Source: Candidatus Hydrogenedentota bacterium
GTDB taxonomy: Bacteria; Hydrogenedentota; Hydrogenedentia; Hydrogenedentiales; CAITNO01
Direction: 5' to 3'
Assembly (NCBI GenBank): GCA_903922535.1
Contig: CAIXUF010000964.1
Coordinates: 1 to 7,848 of the forward strand
Length of the DNA: 7,848 bases
Positions within the stretch are counted from its first letter, which is position 1, and each line of letters opens with the position of its first letter. Shown in pieces: positions 5,906-7,848 of the stretch. Under the pieces are notes generated by a model. It was given only the letters and a program-made list of their open reading frames with translations, was not told where the DNA came from and made no database searches. Position numbers and translations under genes: made by a program.

Positions 5906-6682
5906 ATGCCGAGTTCAGATCTCTTCGAGGGGCTCGCCACCCACTACGACGCGCTCATGACCCACGTCGACTATGACCGCTGGTTTCATGTGACCGGCGT
6001 GCTGGCAGGGCTGCTTCCGCGCGGATTCATCCATGTGGACGCCGCCTGCGGCACCGGCGTCCTCCTCGAACGCGCCCGCCGCGCCGGCTGGCGCTCTGTC
6101 GGTGTGGACATTTCCCCGTCCATGCTGGCCGTTTTGCGCCGCAACCGCGGCCCCCTGCCCTGCGCCGTCGGCGACCTGCGCGCGTTTCCCGTGCGCGGTG
6201 TCCACTTGATCACCTGCCTCTTCGATTCCATGAACTTCCTGCTGGAGCAGGAGGAGGTGGAGTGCGCCCTGCGCCGGTGCGCCGCCGCGTTGCGGGACGG
6301 GGGCCTGTTCTACTTCGATGTCGTTACCGAGCGCATGATGGTTGACCACTTTGCCAACCAAACCTGGACCGAAACCCAAGGTGGCCTGCGCACGACCTGG
6401 GCCAACGAGTACGACCCCGCCACCCGCATCTGCGAGACCTGGGTGCGTGTCAGCACCGGCGCCGAATCCTCCACCCGTGAGCGCGCCTACGACCTGGATT
6501 TTCTCATGGAAGCCATGCAGCGCGCCGGTCTGACTCTCCTGGCCGCGTTCGACGTCGAGAATCTGAAACCGCCCACCCGCCGCACCTGCCGCATCGACTT
6601 CATTGCCGCCAAGGATCCCTCACCTGACCTCCGCCGCCGCGTGGAAAAGAGCATCAGCGGCCTGCGCTGCCAAAGGCGGTAG
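5906..6682 (+). CDS. Class I SAM methyltransferase, YqeM-like
   Basis: The 258-residue product is a Rossmann-fold SAM-dependent methyltransferase. The N-terminus (LFEGLATHYDALMTHVDYDRW, residues 6-26) matches the F..(Y)D.LM..V.Y..W lead-in that I associate with YqeM-type proteins. Motif I is VDAACGTG (44-51), the acidic residue at the end of strand 2 is D68 in GVDIS, motif III-like D90 follows, and FDSMNFLL (106-113) resembles the family's (F/C)DS.N.L block. It begins one base after the yqeK stop, with AGGG (5897-5900) five bases before the ATG, so it is co-translated with that gene. In Bacillus, yqeM lies just after yqeK and yqeL(rsfS). The methyl acceptor is unknown and nothing in the sequence identifies it. 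No gene symbol is given because orthology is inferred from position and motifs only. Confidence 0.82.
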   Translation: MPSSDLFEGLATHYDALMTHVDYDRWFHVTGVLAGLLPRGFIHVDAACGTGVLLERARRAGWRSVGVDISPSMLAVLRRNRGPLPCAVGDLRAFPVRGVHLITCLFDSMNFLLEQEEVECALRRCAAALRDGGLFYFDVVTERMMVDHFANQTWTETQGGLRTTWANEYDPATRICETWVRVSTGAESSTRERAYDLDFLMEAMQRAGLTLLAAFDVENLKPPTRRTCRIDFIAAKDPSPDLRRRVEKSISGLRCQRR

Positions 6683-6776
6683 CAGTTCTTCCTTTGCCTC
6701 TTTGTCTGGCGTTTGTCAGTGCGGACGATTTCCCATCCGTCCCACCGGTCCCATCCTTCCCATAACTCCCATCCCA
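6683..6776. other. Convergent spacer with repeat remnants
   Basis: The methyltransferase (+) and the UroD-like gene (-) converge on this 94-base spacer. It holds a T-rich stretch with TTTGYC recurring at 6693, 6701 and 6712, then the period-9 TCCCAT array. I see no clear intrinsic terminator in either direction, although one would be expected between converging genes. Confidence 0.5.
6731..6775 (-). repeat. 9-bp tandem repeat, five TCCCATNNN units
   Basis: Five 9-base units start at 6731, 6740, 6749, 6758 and 6767. Each begins TCCCAT (TCCCAC in the second) and ends in a variable triplet. On the - strand the units read NNNATGGGA, close to the ATGGAC array at 750-794 in period, array length (45 bases) and sequence. 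The array ends just before the stop codon of the UroD-like gene. One strand reads as a tripeptide pattern with tryptophan every third codon, but no start signal supports translation. Confidence 0.8.
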
Positions 6777-7848
6777 CTATCTCCCGGGAATCTTGCCAAC
6801 CGCCTTCCCCATCTTATAGAAGGCCCCACAATGCTTCAGCGACGCCCGCGGCGGAAGGTTGTTCCCCTCCTGCAGTATGAACCGTCCGCCCGTCAGCACC
6901 CCCGATTCCAAAATACGCCGCGTTTCCGCCAGGAGCGCGTCCGGCGTTTCCTCCACGAACAGCGGCGCGCGCGGCCCGCCGCTGATCAGCACCTCCGGTC
7001 CCATCTCCTGCCGGAACCGGGCAAAATCCACCGGGAACCCGGTGTCAAAGGCCATGATCCCGAGTTCCTGATGGAGCGTGGGGAAGAGGCGCTGCGCGTT
7101 GCCGCAGAGATGGATGCTCCGTCCTTTGTCCGTGCCGAGTGTGTCCAGAAAGTCCCGGTGCCGGGGCAGCGCGAATTCGCGGTACTGCTCCTCCGAAAGC
7201 ATCTCGACAGAATCGTCGGCCATGCCCTGGTTGTCCACCTTCTCCGGCTGGCCGAAAAACTTTCGCCACGCCTGGATGCGCGCAATGCAGGCATCATTGA
7301 CGAACCGCAACAGTTCATGCGCATAGTCCGGGTCAAGCAGCAGGTCCGTGCAGATCCCCGTCGGTCCGCGCAAACTTGCCGCGCACGTGAACGCCCCATC
7401 GGAATGGAGATAGGGCACATTGTCTTTGAAGGAGACGGGACGCCCCAAGAAAACCCATCCGGCCGCGCTCTTCTTTTTCCAGTGATCGATGTGGCGCAGC
7501 GTCCGTTCCACCCATTCCCCCGCGAACGGGTCCGGAATGCCCCGGTCAAACAGCATCCGTTTGTTGTCGTCATTCAGCAACGGCGCAGCAAAGGGCACCT
7601 GGTCTTCATGAAACTCGACCGGTGTGCCGAACCATGCTGCGTCATAGGTGTTTTCAAAGTCGATGTGCACGGTCCATTCATCGGGCAACCCTTTCTCATG
7701 GTCGCCTGGCAGGAGAAGCCTCACCCAGTAGGTCCATTCCAGTATCCCCTGCGCCATGATCTCCGGGTCGAGCATGTAGTCGCGGTAGCCCAGTCCCCGC
7801 TTGTTGTAGGCCGGGTCCAGCATCAGCATGCGCGGGTTCGTGTTCAGC
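6777..7848 (-). CDS. Uroporphyrinogen decarboxylase-like protein (partial)
   Basis: This is a member of the UroD/MtaA (methylcobamide:CoM methyltransferase) superfamily of TIM barrels, which includes the haem enzyme HemE and many zinc-dependent, corrinoid-linked methyltransferases. The gene is open to the right edge. ATG codons occur at 7829 and 7823 but no ribosome binding site precedes them, so the true start is probably outside. Counting from 7829, 350 residues are visible. Diagnostic segments are GMADDSVEMLSEEQYREF (202-219), IHLCGN (239-244), AFDTGFPVDF (260-269), SGGPRAPL (283-290) and GGRFILQEGNN (314-324). The HxC of IHLCGN fits the zinc-binding HxC of the methyltransferase branch. 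The third ligand, usually a cysteine after the GG.(F/Y).L segment, appears to be asparagine. I see no HemE substrate-binding N-terminal motif, so it is unlikely to be HemE. Its substrate is unknown. Confidence 0.8.
   Translation of the reverse strand, partial: LNTNPRMLMLDPAYNKRGLGYRDYMLDPEIMAQGILEWTYWVRLLLPGDHEKGLPDEWTVHIDFENTYDAAWFGTPVEFHEDQVPFAAPLLNDDNKRMLFDRGIPDPFAGEWVERTLRHIDHWKKKSAAGWVFLGRPVSFKDNVPYLHSDGAFTCAASLRGPTGICTDLLLDPDYAHELLRFVNDACIARIQAWRKFFGQPEKVDNQGMADDSVEMLSEEQYREFALPRHRDFLDTLGTDKGRSIHLCGNAQRLFPTLHQELGIMAFDTGFPVDFARFRQEMGPEVLISGGPRAPLFVEETPDALLAETRRILESGVLTGGRFILQEGNNLPPRASLKHCGAFYKMGKAVGKIPGR

Overview
The window is a GC-rich bacterial housekeeping locus carried almost entirely on the + strand. 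It reads, in order: rplU (L21), rpmA (L27), a 301-base gene-free spacer, obg, proB, a 144-base spacer, proA, nadD, yqeK, a YqeM-type SAM methyltransferase, and a 94-base convergent spacer. The last gene is on the - strand: a uroporphyrinogen-decarboxylase-like gene that runs off the right edge. I see no rRNA, tRNA, CRISPR array, transposase, phage gene or integration site.

The ribosomal pair ends at a convincing intrinsic terminator, so obg probably begins a new transcription unit. obg and proB are 34 bases apart. proA, nadD, yqeK and the methyltransferase are packed tightly: 8-base overlap, 10-base overlap, then a 1-base gap. They very likely form one co-transcribed, translationally coupled unit. 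Functionally the locus joins ribosome proteins and 50S assembly (L21, L27, Obg), the first two steps of proline synthesis (ProB, ProA), NAD synthesis (NadD) and dinucleotide-polyphosphate turnover (YqeK). The order nadD-yqeK-methyltransferase resembles the Bacillus nadD-yqeK-yqeL(rsfS)-yqeM cluster, but rsfS is absent here.

The most unusual content is non-coding. Each of the three larger spacers carries a short-period degenerate tandem array. One has five ATGGAC+3 units (period 9) followed by inverted copies that can fold into a long hairpin. One has three ...GTCCG. units (period 10). One has five TCCCAT+3 units (period 9). These look like members of dispersed intergenic repeat families rather than genes.

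The organism cannot be named from this window. L27 lacks the cleaved N-terminal extension of Firmicutes and there is no prp gene between rplU and rpmA. The high GC content, the divergent UroD-like gene and these spacer repeats remind me of uncultured lineages near the PVC group (Lentisphaerae/Kiritimatiellota) or Hydrogenedentota. That is an impression, not a demonstrated assignment.
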